Shown: piece after piece, positions 8,446 to 17,580 of the stretch
Position numbering within the stretch: position 1 is the first letter of the stretch
Layout of the letters: every line of letters begins with the position of its first letter
Origin: Croceivirga sp.
Lineage (GTDB): Bacteria; Bacteroidota; Bacteroidia; Flavobacteriales; Flavobacteriaceae
DNA length: 64,000 nucleotides
Assembly: GCA_028284285.1 (NCBI GenBank)
Contig: JANQSA010000081.1
Coordinates: 1 to 64,000, forward strand
Reading direction: 5' to 3'
The notes under the pieces: model-generated
What the model was told of the DNA's origin: nothing
Databases searched by the model: none
Seen by the model: only the letters and a program-made list of their open reading frames with translations
Translations under genes and position numbers: made by a program

Positions 8446-9180
8446 TTACTTTTCTTGTTCCTCAATGAAACCATACACCACTGAAATCAACTCTTCAAGT
8501 TGGTCTACGATGAAGCGCTCATCCAACAGGTTGCCGTCATGTACGGATGCCCGGGTAACATCGTTGGTCACCGCAAAAACCGGTATCCCGGCATTCAGAC
8601 CTGCTTTTATTCCGTTAACAGAGTCTTCAATCACCAAGCATTCGGAAGCTTCCAGGCCTAGTTTGGTCTTCGCCTTGACATAAATTTCCGAATTGGGTTT
8701 TCCTTTACTGACATCTTCACGGGTCAGAAACAGATCAAAACCTTCGTAAATCCCCATAAGGGTGGTAATCCTTTTCGCTTCCGGGAAATGGGACATGGTG
8801 GCCAGTACCGTTTTAAAGTTATCCCTTTGTAATCTTTTTAGGAGTCCAAGCGAAAACGGACAAAAATGTTGTGCCACCAAATGGTCGTTATCCAAAATAG
8901 CTCTATAAATTTCCAATCTTTTCTCAATCAGGGTCTCTTGAATGACCGAAAAATCGGTGGTCTTTAGATGTTTCTGTAAAGCTGTTTCAAAATGCACGGA
9001 TACCCCCTGAACCACCTCTTTTCTTGATAATCCCACAAACTGCCCAAAAGCCCTCAGTACATCTTCTTCTGCAACTTCTTTATTGGTAAGGCTATGAAGG
9101 GCCCTTGCATAAGAAGTAGCTTTTAGCACTTCGGTTTGAATCAGGGTACCATCGAGATCAAAAATCACCGCTTTTATCAT
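8446..9180 (-). CDS. HAD-family hydrolase (beta-phosphoglucomutase/phosphatase-like)
   Basis: A 244-residue HAD subfamily I enzyme. The start was placed at 9180 because the ATG is preceded by AAGGAAGGA and the protein then begins directly with the nucleophile strand 'MIKAVIFDLDGTLIQTE'; the frame extends 13 codons further. Cap-domain helices follow, then motif II 'TVLATMSH', Lys in 'SKGKPNSEIY' and motif IV 'CLVIEDSVNGIKAG'. Members act on sugar phosphates or short organic phosphates. It is divergently oriented to rpiA, which has a sugar-phosphate substrate, but no shared regulation is visible. Confidence 0.82.
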   Translation of the reverse strand: MIKAVIFDLDGTLIQTEVLKATSYARALHSLTNKEVAEEDVLRAFGQFVGLSRKEVVQGVSVHFETALQKHLKTTDFSVIQETLIEKRLEIYRAILDNDHLVAQHFCPFSLGLLKRLQRDNFKTVLATMSHFPEAKRITTLMGIYEGFDLFLTREDVSKGKPNSEIYVKAKTKLGLEASECLVIEDSVNGIKAGLNAGIPVFAVTNDVTRASVHDGNLLDERFIVDQLEELISVVYGFIEEQEK

Positions 9181-9271
9181 TCCTTCCTTTTTAGGTGAAC
9201 TAAAAATAAATGAATTCAACAGAGAAAATAGTATCCCTTACAGTGAATGCTGTTTTATAACAAAAAGATAA

Positions 9272-9300
9272 TTTGGGAAGTACCGATTTGGATATCTTTA
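9272..9300 (+). promoter_or_regulatory. Candidate promoter of rpiA
   Basis: TTTG at 9272-9275 and TATCTTTA at 9293-9300 (one mismatch to TAnnTTTG) are separated by 17 bp, matching the Bacteroidota -33/-7 architecture. The ATG is 22 bp downstream. Confidence 0.5.
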
Positions 9301-9321
9301 TCGTGGAAAGTACTACAGCGT

Positions 9322-10014
9322 ATGACAACGAACAATGTAGAGAAAGAAAAAGCACTGGCTGCCCAGGAATCCCTGACCTATATCAGGGATGGAATGATCA
9401 TAGGGCTGGGCACCGGATCTACTGCTGCTTATATGTTGCATGGATTAGGCCAAAAAATAGCTGCAGGGTTACATGTAAAAGGAGTGCCCTCATCGGATCA
9501 AACCGCCAAATTGGCTCAAGAATTAGGGATCCCCCTGACTACCCTGGACCAGTCGGGAACATTGGATCTCACCATAGACGGGGCCGATGAATTTGACCCG
9601 GACTTACAGCTCATCAAAGGAGGTGGCGGGGCCTTACTTCGGGAGAAAATTTTAGCTCATAATTCTAAAAGGAATATCATTATTGCGGATTCGGGCAAAA
9701 CCGTTCAACAACTTGGGGTATTTAAATTGCCTTTGGAGGTAATTCCTTTTGCGATGCAGCTTATCATGGGCGAATTAAGGGAAATGGAATTACAACCGGT
9801 TTTAAGACAATCCGAAAGAACGGTATTTCGAACTGATGAAAACAACTGTATTATTGACATCAACATTTTGGGGGTTGAGCGTTTACCAGAGCTAAACCGA
9901 ACCCTCCTGGCCATCCCGGGTATAGTAGAAACCGGTTTATTCCTGGAAACCACAGACATAGTAATTATGGGAAAGGGAGAAGAGATCATTACCCTGACAA
10001 CCAAACAAAAGTAA
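9322..10014 (+). CDS. rpiA: Ribose-5-phosphate isomerase A
   Basis: A 230-residue enzyme that interconverts ribose 5-phosphate and ribulose 5-phosphate in the non-oxidative pentose phosphate pathway. The diagnostic motifs are all present: 'GLGTGSTAAYML' (phosphate loop), 'GVPSSDQTAKLA', 'TIDGADEFD', 'KGGGGALLREKI' with the catalytic Glu, and 'IIADSGK'. The start at 9322 (MTTNNVEKEKA) was chosen because the 25 upstream in-frame codons have no family resemblance and overlap the candidate promoter. Length is normal for the family. It is monocistronic. Confidence 0.95.
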   Translation: MTTNNVEKEKALAAQESLTYIRDGMIIGLGTGSTAAYMLHGLGQKIAAGLHVKGVPSSDQTAKLAQELGIPLTTLDQSGTLDLTIDGADEFDPDLQLIKGGGGALLREKILAHNSKRNIIIADSGKTVQQLGVFKLPLEVIPFAMQLIMGELREMELQPVLRQSERTVFRTDENNCIIDINILGVERLPELNRTLLAIPGIVETGLFLETTDIVIMGKGEEIITLTTKQK

Positions 10015-10134
10015 AACCGTTCAGGCGACAAAGACGATCTAAATCACTGTTTTAAGCTATCCCTTTCTTAGAGAAGTAGCCTAAAAATACATTCCTTTAT
10101 TGCCATCCAGAGCAATACACTATTTCTTAGGAAC

Positions 10135-11313
10135 TTAGGTTTCTAAAGTTCCTCCTGTATTTTTCCTGAAAGCAAGTCTATAGTAGGCCATTTTTTTCCA
10201 AATATATTCTATTGGTCCCTGGTGGTTTTGCTTCAACCATACACAACTCATGAAGGACTGAACCATAAAAAATAACACGGCTATCATATAGGCTTCTGCT
10301 CTTGTCATCTTTTCATAAAGCCCGTTGCCATGAATGGCATTAAAAATTACAAAAAGGTAAAATAGGGACTGAAAAATATAATTGCTCAACGCGGCCCTTC
10401 CAACAAATTTGAACCAAAAGGTCATTCTTTTAAACAACAGAATTTCACTGGCCTTAACAAAGATGGCTATATACGCAAGGGTTTGAAACATCATTCCACC
10501 AATGACCACAAAGGGTAACCACACCAAAGCGATATTTAACTCAAGTTTTCCCGCATTTACCAAATGAAACAAATAACTGCAAAACAGTCCCAAAGTAAGA
10601 CCCACCAAGATAAAATTGTTAATCACTGGTCGCAGTTCCTTAGGGTTACGAAAAAAGTCAAGTTTGCCCAAACTAAACCCGACCAACATATTCCCGAAAG
10701 TAAAGACCAGAGTAATGGGCATGTCCTGTAGAAAATTTACCCATGGTGCAATACGAAAATTAATGATAAGGTACTCAGAATAGGTAGTGACCACCGGATG
10801 CTCCAATACCAAACCAGGATCGTAAAGATGATGTTGCCAGCCGAGTACGGCATTTCCAATGAAAAGGATTCCGGTCAAAAACAAACTGCAAACCACTGCC
10901 AGTACTATTAATTTCTTTACCGACCAATTTTTAACCAGTAGCAAAAAAATACCCCCTACGGCATAAGACATGATGATGTCTCCATTCCATACCCAAAAAC
11001 AATGGAATGCCCCAATTAAGAACAGTAGTCCCATTCTTTTTAGAAAATACCTTTGGAAATCTATCCCTTTTTGCCGCGCTCTTTTTAATTGAATATAAAA
11101 CCCGAACCCAAAGAGCATTGAGAATAGCGTAATGAATTTTCGGTTGATGAAAACATCGTAGAAAAAGCCCAAGGTTGCATTCAGTTCGTTGGTAGCTGCT
11201 GCCTGATGATCATAAGGCATATTAGCCATCAATACTCCAAAAAGGGCAAAACCCCTTAGCACATCTACCACCTGTATTCTCGAAGTATTGACAATGGGTT
11301 TAAAAGCTCTCAT
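10135..11313 (-). CDS. DUF418-domain integral membrane protein
   Basis: A 392-residue multi-pass membrane protein. It opens with the DUF418/YeiB signature 'RIQVVDVLRGFALFGVLMANMP' region and ends with the DUF418 domain proper ('FVGRAALSNYIFQSLFYLFV'). The ATG at 11313 is used; the two codons upstream start with TTG. About nine or ten hydrophobic segments are visible. The family is distantly related to acyltransferase-type membrane proteins, but no reaction is established. It stands alone between rpiA and the AraC-type genes. Confidence 0.85.
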   Translation of the reverse strand: MRAFKPIVNTSRIQVVDVLRGFALFGVLMANMPYDHQAAATNELNATLGFFYDVFINRKFITLFSMLFGFGFYIQLKRARQKGIDFQRYFLKRMGLLFLIGAFHCFWVWNGDIIMSYAVGGIFLLLVKNWSVKKLIVLAVVCSLFLTGILFIGNAVLGWQHHLYDPGLVLEHPVVTTYSEYLIINFRIAPWVNFLQDMPITLVFTFGNMLVGFSLGKLDFFRNPKELRPVINNFILVGLTLGLFCSYLFHLVNAGKLELNIALVWLPFVVIGGMMFQTLAYIAIFVKASEILLFKRMTFWFKFVGRAALSNYIFQSLFYLFVIFNAIHGNGLYEKMTRAEAYMIAVLFFMVQSFMSCVWLKQNHQGPIEYIWKKMAYYRLAFRKNTGGTLET

Positions 11314-11449
11314 AAACAAATAGCGCTGCTTAATGGTTTATGAACAAAACTCCAAAGTTTATATGGGCCGGTAAAAAGAAGCTTGTCTGGGATGCTGCAT
11401 TCAGGACAGCAACCTAAGTGCGAAGATGGTAAGACAATGGAAAAACGGC

Positions 11450-12574
11450 TTAATGTACCGGAAGATTACTTTTTCGGAATTCTCCCGGAGAACACCCCAA
11501 CTTGGTTTTGAAGGCTGCATAGAGCGCAGATCTTGATTTAAATCCGGATTCCAGTCCAATGCCCTCAATAGAGAGCTTGCTCTCTATATCTTTTTCTAGA
11601 AGTTCTTGTGCTTTCTGCACCCTAAAGCCATTGACCCATTCGTTAAAGTTTTTTCCAAGGTTTTGGTTCACACAATTGGATATCATTCTGGGCGACATGT
11701 TTATTTCCTGGGCAAAAGAATGAAGTGAAAGGTCTTGATTTAAAAAAAACTCATTCTCAACCATCAATGCTTCTATTTTAACGCTCTTTTCCTGCGAGCA
11801 TCCATCACTATCATTATTTGAATCATGCTTCAATATGCTTTCCGGTAATCTTTCAAACAAATTGGGCTGTACGTACGCTTTATAACTGAGGTAATAGAGA
11901 AATATGGCGACAAGACCAAAAATCCCTAAATCCAAATCCTCCGGATATGGTGCAACAGCGGCATATACAATTGCAATGCCCCAAAGCAGTATTGAGGGCA
12001 AAAGCAGGTATATCAGGTTTTTTAACCAATTGATTTGAAGTAAGTTATAATCTGAAAACTCATTTTGAACCAGTTTTCTATACTGTATGGTTTCCCTCCA
12101 TGAAATATAAAATGAATATGCGGTGATAAAAAAAGCATAGGATTTAACTCCAAAATGAAGCCAATACACCACAGAAAAACCAAAGGTTTGCGTCAAGGAA
12201 GACGACTTAAAGACAAACAGGTATATGTTGCAAAGTGTTATAAGGCTAACTAAAAGAGCCAGAAAATAGTTTATTTTGAAAAACAATTTGTACTTGTGGG
12301 AGTTCCCAAGTTTCTCCAGAACAAATCGTAGGAAAAAAAGAGGAATGAACAGAACCACATCAGGTAAAGCAAAATATTCCCTGGCAATATAGTTTCCAAT
12401 TTTACTAAAAGGCAGAATACCTGAATTTAGCGCTTCAATAACTACCATTAGTAGAAACAGCCCAAGATAGGTATTGGCAACACTTCTATGTTTTTTTGAA
12501 AAAATATAAATGAGCGCCAAAAAAAAGCCCTGTAAAAAAGCTGCCCGAACCACAAATTGTATAATAGCATCCAT
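11450..12574 (-). CDS. AraC-family regulator with N-terminal membrane domain (copy 2)
   Basis: A 374-residue protein with six or seven N-terminal membrane segments (about residues 5-230) and a cytoplasmic AraC-type double helix-turn-helix at about 270-370 ('LHSFAQEINMSPRMISNCVNQNLGKNFNEWVNGFR', then 'LSIEGIGLESGFKSRSALYAAFKTKLGCSPGEFRK'). This layout suggests a membrane-bound one-component regulator that senses an envelope or small-molecule signal. It is clearly paralogous to the next gene, 44 bp away, with the same length, domain order and many identical blocks, so the pair arose by tandem duplication. Targets are unknown. Confidence 0.85.
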   Translation of the reverse strand: MDAIIQFVVRAAFLQGFFLALIYIFSKKHRSVANTYLGLFLLMVVIEALNSGILPFSKIGNYIAREYFALPDVVLFIPLFFLRFVLEKLGNSHKYKLFFKINYFLALLVSLITLCNIYLFVFKSSSLTQTFGFSVVYWLHFGVKSYAFFITAYSFYISWRETIQYRKLVQNEFSDYNLLQINWLKNLIYLLLPSILLWGIAIVYAAVAPYPEDLDLGIFGLVAIFLYYLSYKAYVQPNLFERLPESILKHDSNNDSDGCSQEKSVKIEALMVENEFFLNQDLSLHSFAQEINMSPRMISNCVNQNLGKNFNEWVNGFRVQKAQELLEKDIESKLSIEGIGLESGFKSRSALYAAFKTKLGCSPGEFRKSNLPVH

Positions 12575-12618
12575 CTACCTACTTTGAACCATTACTCAAA
12601 TATATCCAATTCAAAAGT

Positions 12619-13764
12619 CTATTTACGAGAGGAGGTATCCCCTCCTTTTCGGAATTCTCCGGGAGAGCTACCGAGCTTGCTTTTGAACGCTGCATAAAGT
12701 GCCGACCTGGATTTAAAACCGGATTCCTGTCCAATGCCTTCTATTGAAAGTAAGTTTCCTTTATCATTTTCAAGAAGTTCCCGGGCTTTCTCCACCCTGA
12801 ATCCGTTGACCCATTCATTAAAGTTTTGTCCAAGGTTTTGGTTGATACATGTAGAAATTATCCTTGGTGATATTTCTACTGCCTGGGCAAAGGTGTGTAT
12901 CGTAAGACGATGATCCAAATAATATTGGTTCTCGACCATTAGATTTTGTAGTTGAGCGCTGGTCTCCTCATTGCAAGTGTAATTGTCTTTGGTTGGGTCT
13001 GAGGATCTTTCCTCGTTATCCAAAACGCTTTCGGGCATTTTATCAAAGAAATTGGGTTGTCCATACGCCTGATAACTTAGATAATAGAGGAAAATGGCAA
13101 CAAACAGGAGGATGAACACTACGAGATCAGGTTGTCCATCAGGCCATAACACAACGCGAAACAGTTCGGCTCCCCAGAATAAGGTGGCAGGGATCAACAT
13201 AAATACAAGCCACCACAGCCATTTAATTTGAAGCATTGCATAATCAGAGAATTCGTTCTGCACCAGGCGTCTGTATATACGGATCTCTTTAAAGATGGTA
13301 AAAAGGACAAACACGGTTATTAAAAACGCATACGATTGTAGCCATAAGTGGATATTGTCTACCAGGGAAAAATCCAGTTTTCGGACTATGGACGACGATT
13401 CGGAAACAAACAAATACAAATTATATACCGTAATGCCGCTGATCAATACGGCAAGGAAGTAATTCACTTTCAAAAACAAACGATACCTGCCGGTGTTTCC
13501 CAGCTTTTCCAGCACAAAGTGAAAAAACAATAAAGGGATAAATAGTTTTACTTCCGGGAGTGAAAAGTATTCCCCTATGCTATACGTTCCTATGCTGTCC
13601 AGGGGCAAATTCGCTTTCAACGCCTCCACAACCATTGCGATTAGGAACAACCCTAATAGAACATTTGCAAAACTTCGGTTACGCCCGGAAAAAATATAGA
13701 TCAGGGCCAGGAAAACCCCTTGCAGCAATGCGGCCCAAAGCACAAAATAGATCATGGAATTCAT
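12619..13764 (-). CDS. AraC-family regulator with N-terminal membrane domain (copy 1)
   Basis: A 381-residue paralogue of the neighbouring gene: multi-pass N-terminal membrane domain and a C-terminal AraC double HTH ('TFAQAVEISPRIISTCINQNLGQNFNEWVNGFR' and 'GFKSRSALYAAFKSKLGSSPGEFRK'). The DNA-binding parts of the two copies are nearly identical while the membrane parts differ more. This fits two sensors acting on the same or overlapping sites. It is first in a probable two-gene operon read on the minus strand and is divergent from the LytTR gene. Confidence 0.85.
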   Translation of the reverse strand: MNSMIYFVLWAALLQGVFLALIYIFSGRNRSFANVLLGLFLIAMVVEALKANLPLDSIGTYSIGEYFSLPEVKLFIPLLFFHFVLEKLGNTGRYRLFLKVNYFLAVLISGITVYNLYLFVSESSSIVRKLDFSLVDNIHLWLQSYAFLITVFVLFTIFKEIRIYRRLVQNEFSDYAMLQIKWLWWLVFMLIPATLFWGAELFRVVLWPDGQPDLVVFILLFVAIFLYYLSYQAYGQPNFFDKMPESVLDNEERSSDPTKDNYTCNEETSAQLQNLMVENQYYLDHRLTIHTFAQAVEISPRIISTCINQNLGQNFNEWVNGFRVEKARELLENDKGNLLSIEGIGQESGFKSRSALYAAFKSKLGSSPGEFRKGGDTSSRK

Positions 13765-13952
13765 TCTATTTGGGGATCTTAGGTCAAATATATTAATTGA
13801 AAGTTTCTCCCCGGATACCTATCAGATGAGAAGATTTGTAAGGAACTAGCAACACCCAAAGGAATTTGGAGATATACGACTTCGGGTGAGGCCAGAAAAG
13901 GAACCCTCTTTGAGGGTCTGTTTTTTGTCTCATAAAGGTCCTGGTACTTTAG

Positions 13953-13960
13953 TACTTTTG
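13953..13960 (+). promoter_or_regulatory. Candidate -7 box (TACTTTTG) of the LytTR gene
   Basis: TACTTTTG matches TAnnTTTG and lies 18 bp before the preferred ATG at 13979. That spacing supports this start over the upstream in-frame codons. Confidence 0.4.
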
Positions 13961-13978
13961 AATCTATTCCTGACTTCC

Positions 13979-14806
13979 ATGACCGCTAATTTTGAAGAAT
14001 CGGTTTCCAAAACCCATCACATAAAAGACAAATGGTTATTTGTTTTTGTATACCCGGTTTTTGGTCTTTTGGCGGTACACCTTGGGAATGACAATAGTTG
14101 GATACAACTTTTGGGCATGCCCAGTTATTATACGGATATTCTTTTTGCTCTGATTTGTGTGTATGGATGTGGTTTTTTTATTAAATGGACTTCTTTGAAG
14201 ATCAATAAAAGATTTGGCTGGCATGAAGAGTTCTTTAAAGCTTTGAAATATCAATCCGTCTTTGGTCTGTTTCTTCCTTCACTATTCATCGTCTTTGCCG
14301 AGCTGGTTTATTTACGGATCATCGGAATCCACATCAGGGAAAGCTCCATCTTCTATTTGGAATTTCCTTTGGCCATTTTGTTATGCTTGCTAATTAATGT
14401 TGCCTACATATTTATGTACTACCAGGCTTTTAGCACGGCCGCCCTAAAACAAAAAAATAGAATTGAAAAGAAAAGCCTTGTTGTCAGGGAGGGAAAAAGT
14501 GCTGTAAATGTCCCTATCAACGAAATTGCTTATTTCGCGAAGCGCAATAATCTGACTTTTTTGGTTACTAAAAGCGGAAGGGATTATCTATATGATTACC
14601 CGTTCAAAAGCATAAGTGAAAAATTACCCCCGGATACTTTTTTTCAATTAAACCGACAGATAATCAGTTCTCGGGAGAGTGTGGTTCGATGTACCAAAAT
14701 GGAAACCAGGCGGTTAAAAGTAGAACTATCCCCGTATACCGACGACGAGGTCTATGTAGCCAAAGTGAATGCCACCAGGTTTCTTAATTGGTTAGACCGA
14801 CGCTAA
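13979..14806 (+). CDS. Membrane-anchored LytTR-family transcriptional regulator
   Basis: A 275-residue protein. Start 13979 (MTANFEESVSK) is preferred; 31 in-frame codons upstream overlap the candidate -7 box. Four hydrophobic segments occupy about residues 18-145 ('WLFVFVYPVFGLLAVHLG', 'DILFALICVYGCGFFIKW', 'FGLFLPSLFIVFAELVY', 'FPLAILLCLLINVAYIFMYY'). The cytoplasmic LytTR DNA-binding domain spans about 170-270 ('VPINEIAYFAKRNNLTFLVT', 'FFQLNRQIISSRESV'). It has no receiver domain, so it is a one-component membrane regulator. A direct repeat of LytTR type starts at its stop codon, in front of the next two genes, which are the likely targets. Confidence 0.88.
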   Translation: MTANFEESVSKTHHIKDKWLFVFVYPVFGLLAVHLGNDNSWIQLLGMPSYYTDILFALICVYGCGFFIKWTSLKINKRFGWHEEFFKALKYQSVFGLFLPSLFIVFAELVYLRIIGIHIRESSIFYLEFPLAILLCLLINVAYIFMYYQAFSTAALKQKNRIEKKSLVVREGKSAVNVPINEIAYFAKRNNLTFLVTKSGRDYLYDYPFKSISEKLPPDTFFQLNRQIISSRESVVRCTKMETRRLKVELSPYTDDEVYVAKVNATRFLNWLDRR

Positions 14807-14838
14807 TTTGTCCGCTTTAATTCCTGATTTGTCCTGTT
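14803..14838 (+). promoter_or_regulatory. 21-bp-period direct repeat, candidate LytTR binding site
   Basis: Units CTAATTTGTCCGCTT (14803-14817) and CTGATTTGTCCTGTT (14824-14838) match at 12 of 15 positions, with a core ATTTGTCC identical in both, and are offset by exactly 21 bp. LytTR proteins typically bind two 9-bp direct repeats offset by 21 bp. The site is 47 bp before the -7 box of the next gene, a position suited to an activator. Confidence 0.55.
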
Positions 14839-14884
14839 CAACTTCTACGGGCTGAAATAGGCAGGACCGGTACTAACACAAAGC

Positions 14885-14892
14885 TACATTTG
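14885..14892 (+). promoter_or_regulatory. Candidate -7 box (TACATTTG)
   Basis: Perfect match to TAnnTTTG, 22 bp before the ATG at 14915. The LytTR-type repeat lies upstream. Confidence 0.45.
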
Positions 14893-14914
14893 TTAGCATC
14901 ATCAATCAAGAACA

Positions 14915-15499
14915 ATGAAAAGAATACAATTTGCCGTGTTTGGCAGCTTCCTTTTAATCGCCCATAGTATTTGGTCACAGCAGCCCGTAACACTATCCAT
15001 CTTTAATGAATCCACAGCGGTCTCTTTCCATGATCTGGTCAATACACCTGTCCACCCAGGTGTTCAGATCGGAACAGAATTCAATTGGAAAGAGAACAGA
15101 CACTTTAGGTTATATCCTTCCATTTCCATTGGCTATATGTTTCATCGTAAACTGTTTCAAGGATTGTTTGCCAATCTTGAATTGGGATTGGACTACAAGA
15201 CTTCTTTTGGACTTAATCTCAAAAGCAAAATAGGTCTTGGTTATTTACATACTTTCAGTACGCAGCAAGAATTTCAATTTGAAGGGGGTAAATACAGCAG
15301 CGGACGAGATAAGGGCAACTCCAGGCTAATGCCCTCTTTTACCTCCGGATTGGGATATAGGCTCAGTCCGGAAAGGAGTGAGTCATCGGAAATATTTGTG
15401 TTGTATCAGTCGTGGCTGGAATATCCGTATTCCCCTGGTTTTATTCCACTTATGGCACATACTAACCTTCATTTAGGATTTAAGTTTTATCCACTTTAA
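14915..15499 (+). CDS. Putative outer-membrane beta-barrel protein
   Basis: A 194-residue protein with a signal peptide ending 'IWSQQ' at about residue 23. The remainder alternates amphipathic beta strands with tight turns ('FRLYPSISIGYMF', 'LFANLELGLDYKTSFGLNLKSKIGLGYLHTF') and ends in an aromatic-rich strand 'NLHLGFKFYPL', the usual C-terminus of an outer-membrane barrel. I do not recognise a named family. It is followed 9 bp later by a serine hydrolase, so the two form an operon, probably controlled by the upstream LytTR regulator. Confidence 0.6.
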   Translation: MKRIQFAVFGSFLLIAHSIWSQQPVTLSIFNESTAVSFHDLVNTPVHPGVQIGTEFNWKENRHFRLYPSISIGYMFHRKLFQGLFANLELGLDYKTSFGLNLKSKIGLGYLHTFSTQQEFQFEGGKYSSGRDKGNSRLMPSFTSGLGYRLSPERSESSEIFVLYQSWLEYPYSPGFIPLMAHTNLHLGFKFYPL

Positions 15500-15511
15500 A
15501 AAGAGATAATG

Positions 15512-16711
15512 ATGAAAAGCGTGTTTCAAATCATAGCAGTAGTACTTATAGGTTCATGTACGGAAAAAGATCCCATTTTTAATGCTTCTTTTTATGAATG
15601 CAAATCGGAGATCATATCCAACAACCTTCAACACCCCCTGGCCAATACTATAAACGATTTGGCTAAAGACTTCATTGATAAAGGTGTTCCCGGAATCATG
15701 ATAAGTGTTCGAGATAAAGAAGGTCAATATACCACAAGTAACGGCAAAAGTGATTTAGCCAGCGATGTGGATTTGCAACCCTGTAATATAACAAGGGTAG
15801 GCAGCACCGTAAAGACATTCACTGCTGTTACCATTCTAAAACTTCAAGAAGATGGTCTTTTGAAACTGGATGATCCCGTTTCCAAATATCTTCCGAAATC
15901 GATATTTGGTGGAATTGCCAATGCAGAAAAATCAACTATACGGCAATTGCTAAATCATTCCAGCGGTATCTATAATTACATACAAGATGCCAATTTTCAA
16001 ACAGCTTCGCTAAATGATTTGATTAGGGAATGGTATCCGGAGGAACTTTTGGGGTATTCGCGCGGACGGGATGCTTATTTCTCCTCTGGGACGGATGTTA
16101 GATATTCTAATACCAATTACATTTTGTTAGGAATGATCATTGAAGAAGTAACAGGAAAGCCCTTCTACAAAGTTTTTGAAGAAAAGTTGTTCCACCCGTT
16201 ACAACTTACATTTACAAGCTTCGCAGCCGAAGATCCCGTACCTGACGGAATCATAAGAGGGTATGTAGACCTTTACAGTAATTTGAACCTGATCAATGCT
16301 ACGTACTATAGCGGCTGGGACTACTATTCCGCCGATGGCGGCCTCATCTCAAACACCGCAGACCTAAGCTGGTTCATGGAAAAACTGTTTAAAGGGGAAC
16401 TATTGACCAGCGCATCTATGTCCGAAATGACAACGTGGGTAGCGCCAAAAGATCAAAGTGCCGACGGTTTTGAAACGTTTTTTGGTCCTGGCATATTTCA
16501 GATAATGACAGATTTTGGTCCGGCATACCTCCATAGTGGAGATGCCATAGGCTATTTTGCCAGTATGGTGTATTTCCCTGATCAGGAAGTTTCCATATCG
16601 TGGGCCAGTAATGCCAACTACGGTAAAATAGATGACATTATTCAATCCAGGGAGACTATGGAACGAATATTCAAAAGTGTTTTGCAACCAAATCCATCCA
16701 TTATTAAGTGA
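15512..16711 (+). CDS. Class C beta-lactamase-family serine hydrolase lipoprotein
   Basis: A 399-residue penicillin-binding-protein/beta-lactamase class C fold enzyme, exported as a lipoprotein ('VVLIGSC'). The catalytic SxxK is in 'VGSTVKTFTAV', the YxN in 'DVRYSNTNYILLG', and the third motif in 'YLHSGDAIGYFA' (HSG in place of KTG). HSG/HxG versions are common in esterases and D-amino peptidases of this family, so antibiotic hydrolysis should not be assumed. It shares an operon with the beta-barrel gene just upstream. Confidence 0.85.
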   Translation: MKSVFQIIAVVLIGSCTEKDPIFNASFYECKSEIISNNLQHPLANTINDLAKDFIDKGVPGIMISVRDKEGQYTTSNGKSDLASDVDLQPCNITRVGSTVKTFTAVTILKLQEDGLLKLDDPVSKYLPKSIFGGIANAEKSTIRQLLNHSSGIYNYIQDANFQTASLNDLIREWYPEELLGYSRGRDAYFSSGTDVRYSNTNYILLGMIIEEVTGKPFYKVFEEKLFHPLQLTFTSFAAEDPVPDGIIRGYVDLYSNLNLINATYYSGWDYYSADGGLISNTADLSWFMEKLFKGELLTSASMSEMTTWVAPKDQSADGFETFFGPGIFQIMTDFGPAYLHSGDAIGYFASMVYFPDQEVSISWASNANYGKIDDIIQSRETMERIFKSVLQPNPSIIK

Positions 16712-17123
16712 TATCCAAACTGAATCCCTTTATCAAAAAGGATGTGGGATATCAGAAATTCCAGGGTTGAAAAGATTCCCGGTTGTCCTGAAAAGAGGTT
16801 ATCCTTTGGATGAACATTAAGGTCAAAAGCCTTATGGTAGCGTTCACAACATGGATTCTGCAATTCCCAACTTGTTTCTTTTTATCGACCTGTGAAGGGG
16901 CTAGGTTTGTGCTATTCAAAAAAATCAAAAAACGAAAGTCATGAAAACTGTGAAAACTGAAATATGAAACAAAAGAGTAGACCTGTAGGGTAGGGTATCA
17001 ATATGTCCTGGATACCGTATTCTGAACAACCGATGTTTTTATAAACGCTTTCTAAGCTGAAACTTTGTACAAAAATAAGGCCGACTGAAGTTGGCAGAGA
17101 AATAGCTAAAAATTGAAATTGAA
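16712..17123. other. Intergenic region without recognised gene
   Basis: About 410 bp with no ORF of coding character on either strand and no clear terminator hairpin. The A-rich end before 17124 presumably carries the promoter of the small lipoprotein gene. Confidence 0.5.
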
Positions 17124-17438
17124 ATGAGAAACAGAAGTAACATCTTGATTTTGGCATTGGTCCTGTTGTTTTCCGCATGTATCAATATTGATGATTCGGA
17201 GAACCTCTTTATGGTGAGAGCCACAGTTAAATGGCTTCCACCACCCAATGGTTGTGATGATTACATCATTGAAACGGAAAATGATAATGTGTTGTTCCCC
17301 CTGTCCCTGGATAAAGTGTTCCTCGAGGATGGGTTGGAGGTAAATATAATTTATGATCTGGTCGATGGTGTAACCCATACCTGTGGCCGTATTGGTGCAT
17401 TGCCCGCTATTGAATTACTGGAGATAGAAAAACAGTAA
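17124..17438 (+). CDS. Small putative lipoprotein, unknown family
   Basis: A 104-residue protein starting MRNRSNILILALVLLFSAC, a textbook lipoprotein signal and lipobox. The mature part is about 85 residues, acidic, with two cysteines ('NGCDDYII', 'HTCGRIG') that could form a disulfide in the periplasm. No family is recognised. It is followed by a 140-bp gap and the peroxiredoxin gene; co-transcription is uncertain. Confidence 0.55.
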   Translation: MRNRSNILILALVLLFSACINIDDSENLFMVRATVKWLPPPNGCDDYIIETENDNVLFPLSLDKVFLEDGLEVNIIYDLVDGVTHTCGRIGALPAIELLEIEKQ

Positions 17439-17580
17439 ACCTTCTAAATGAGTTGAAGTCAGACACTGTTTTAAGAAGCTGTTGGCCGAAAACCTTAGGG
17501 TGTATACCAATGAAGGTTGAGAACATTGAAAAAGCAGGAAATCCATTGAAAAACGAATAAATACCTAAAATCAATTAAAA

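Noticed and set aside
15512-16711. True AmpC beta-lactamase
   Set aside because: The third motif is HSG, not KTG, and the protein is a lipoprotein; the wider serine hydrolase family is the safer call.
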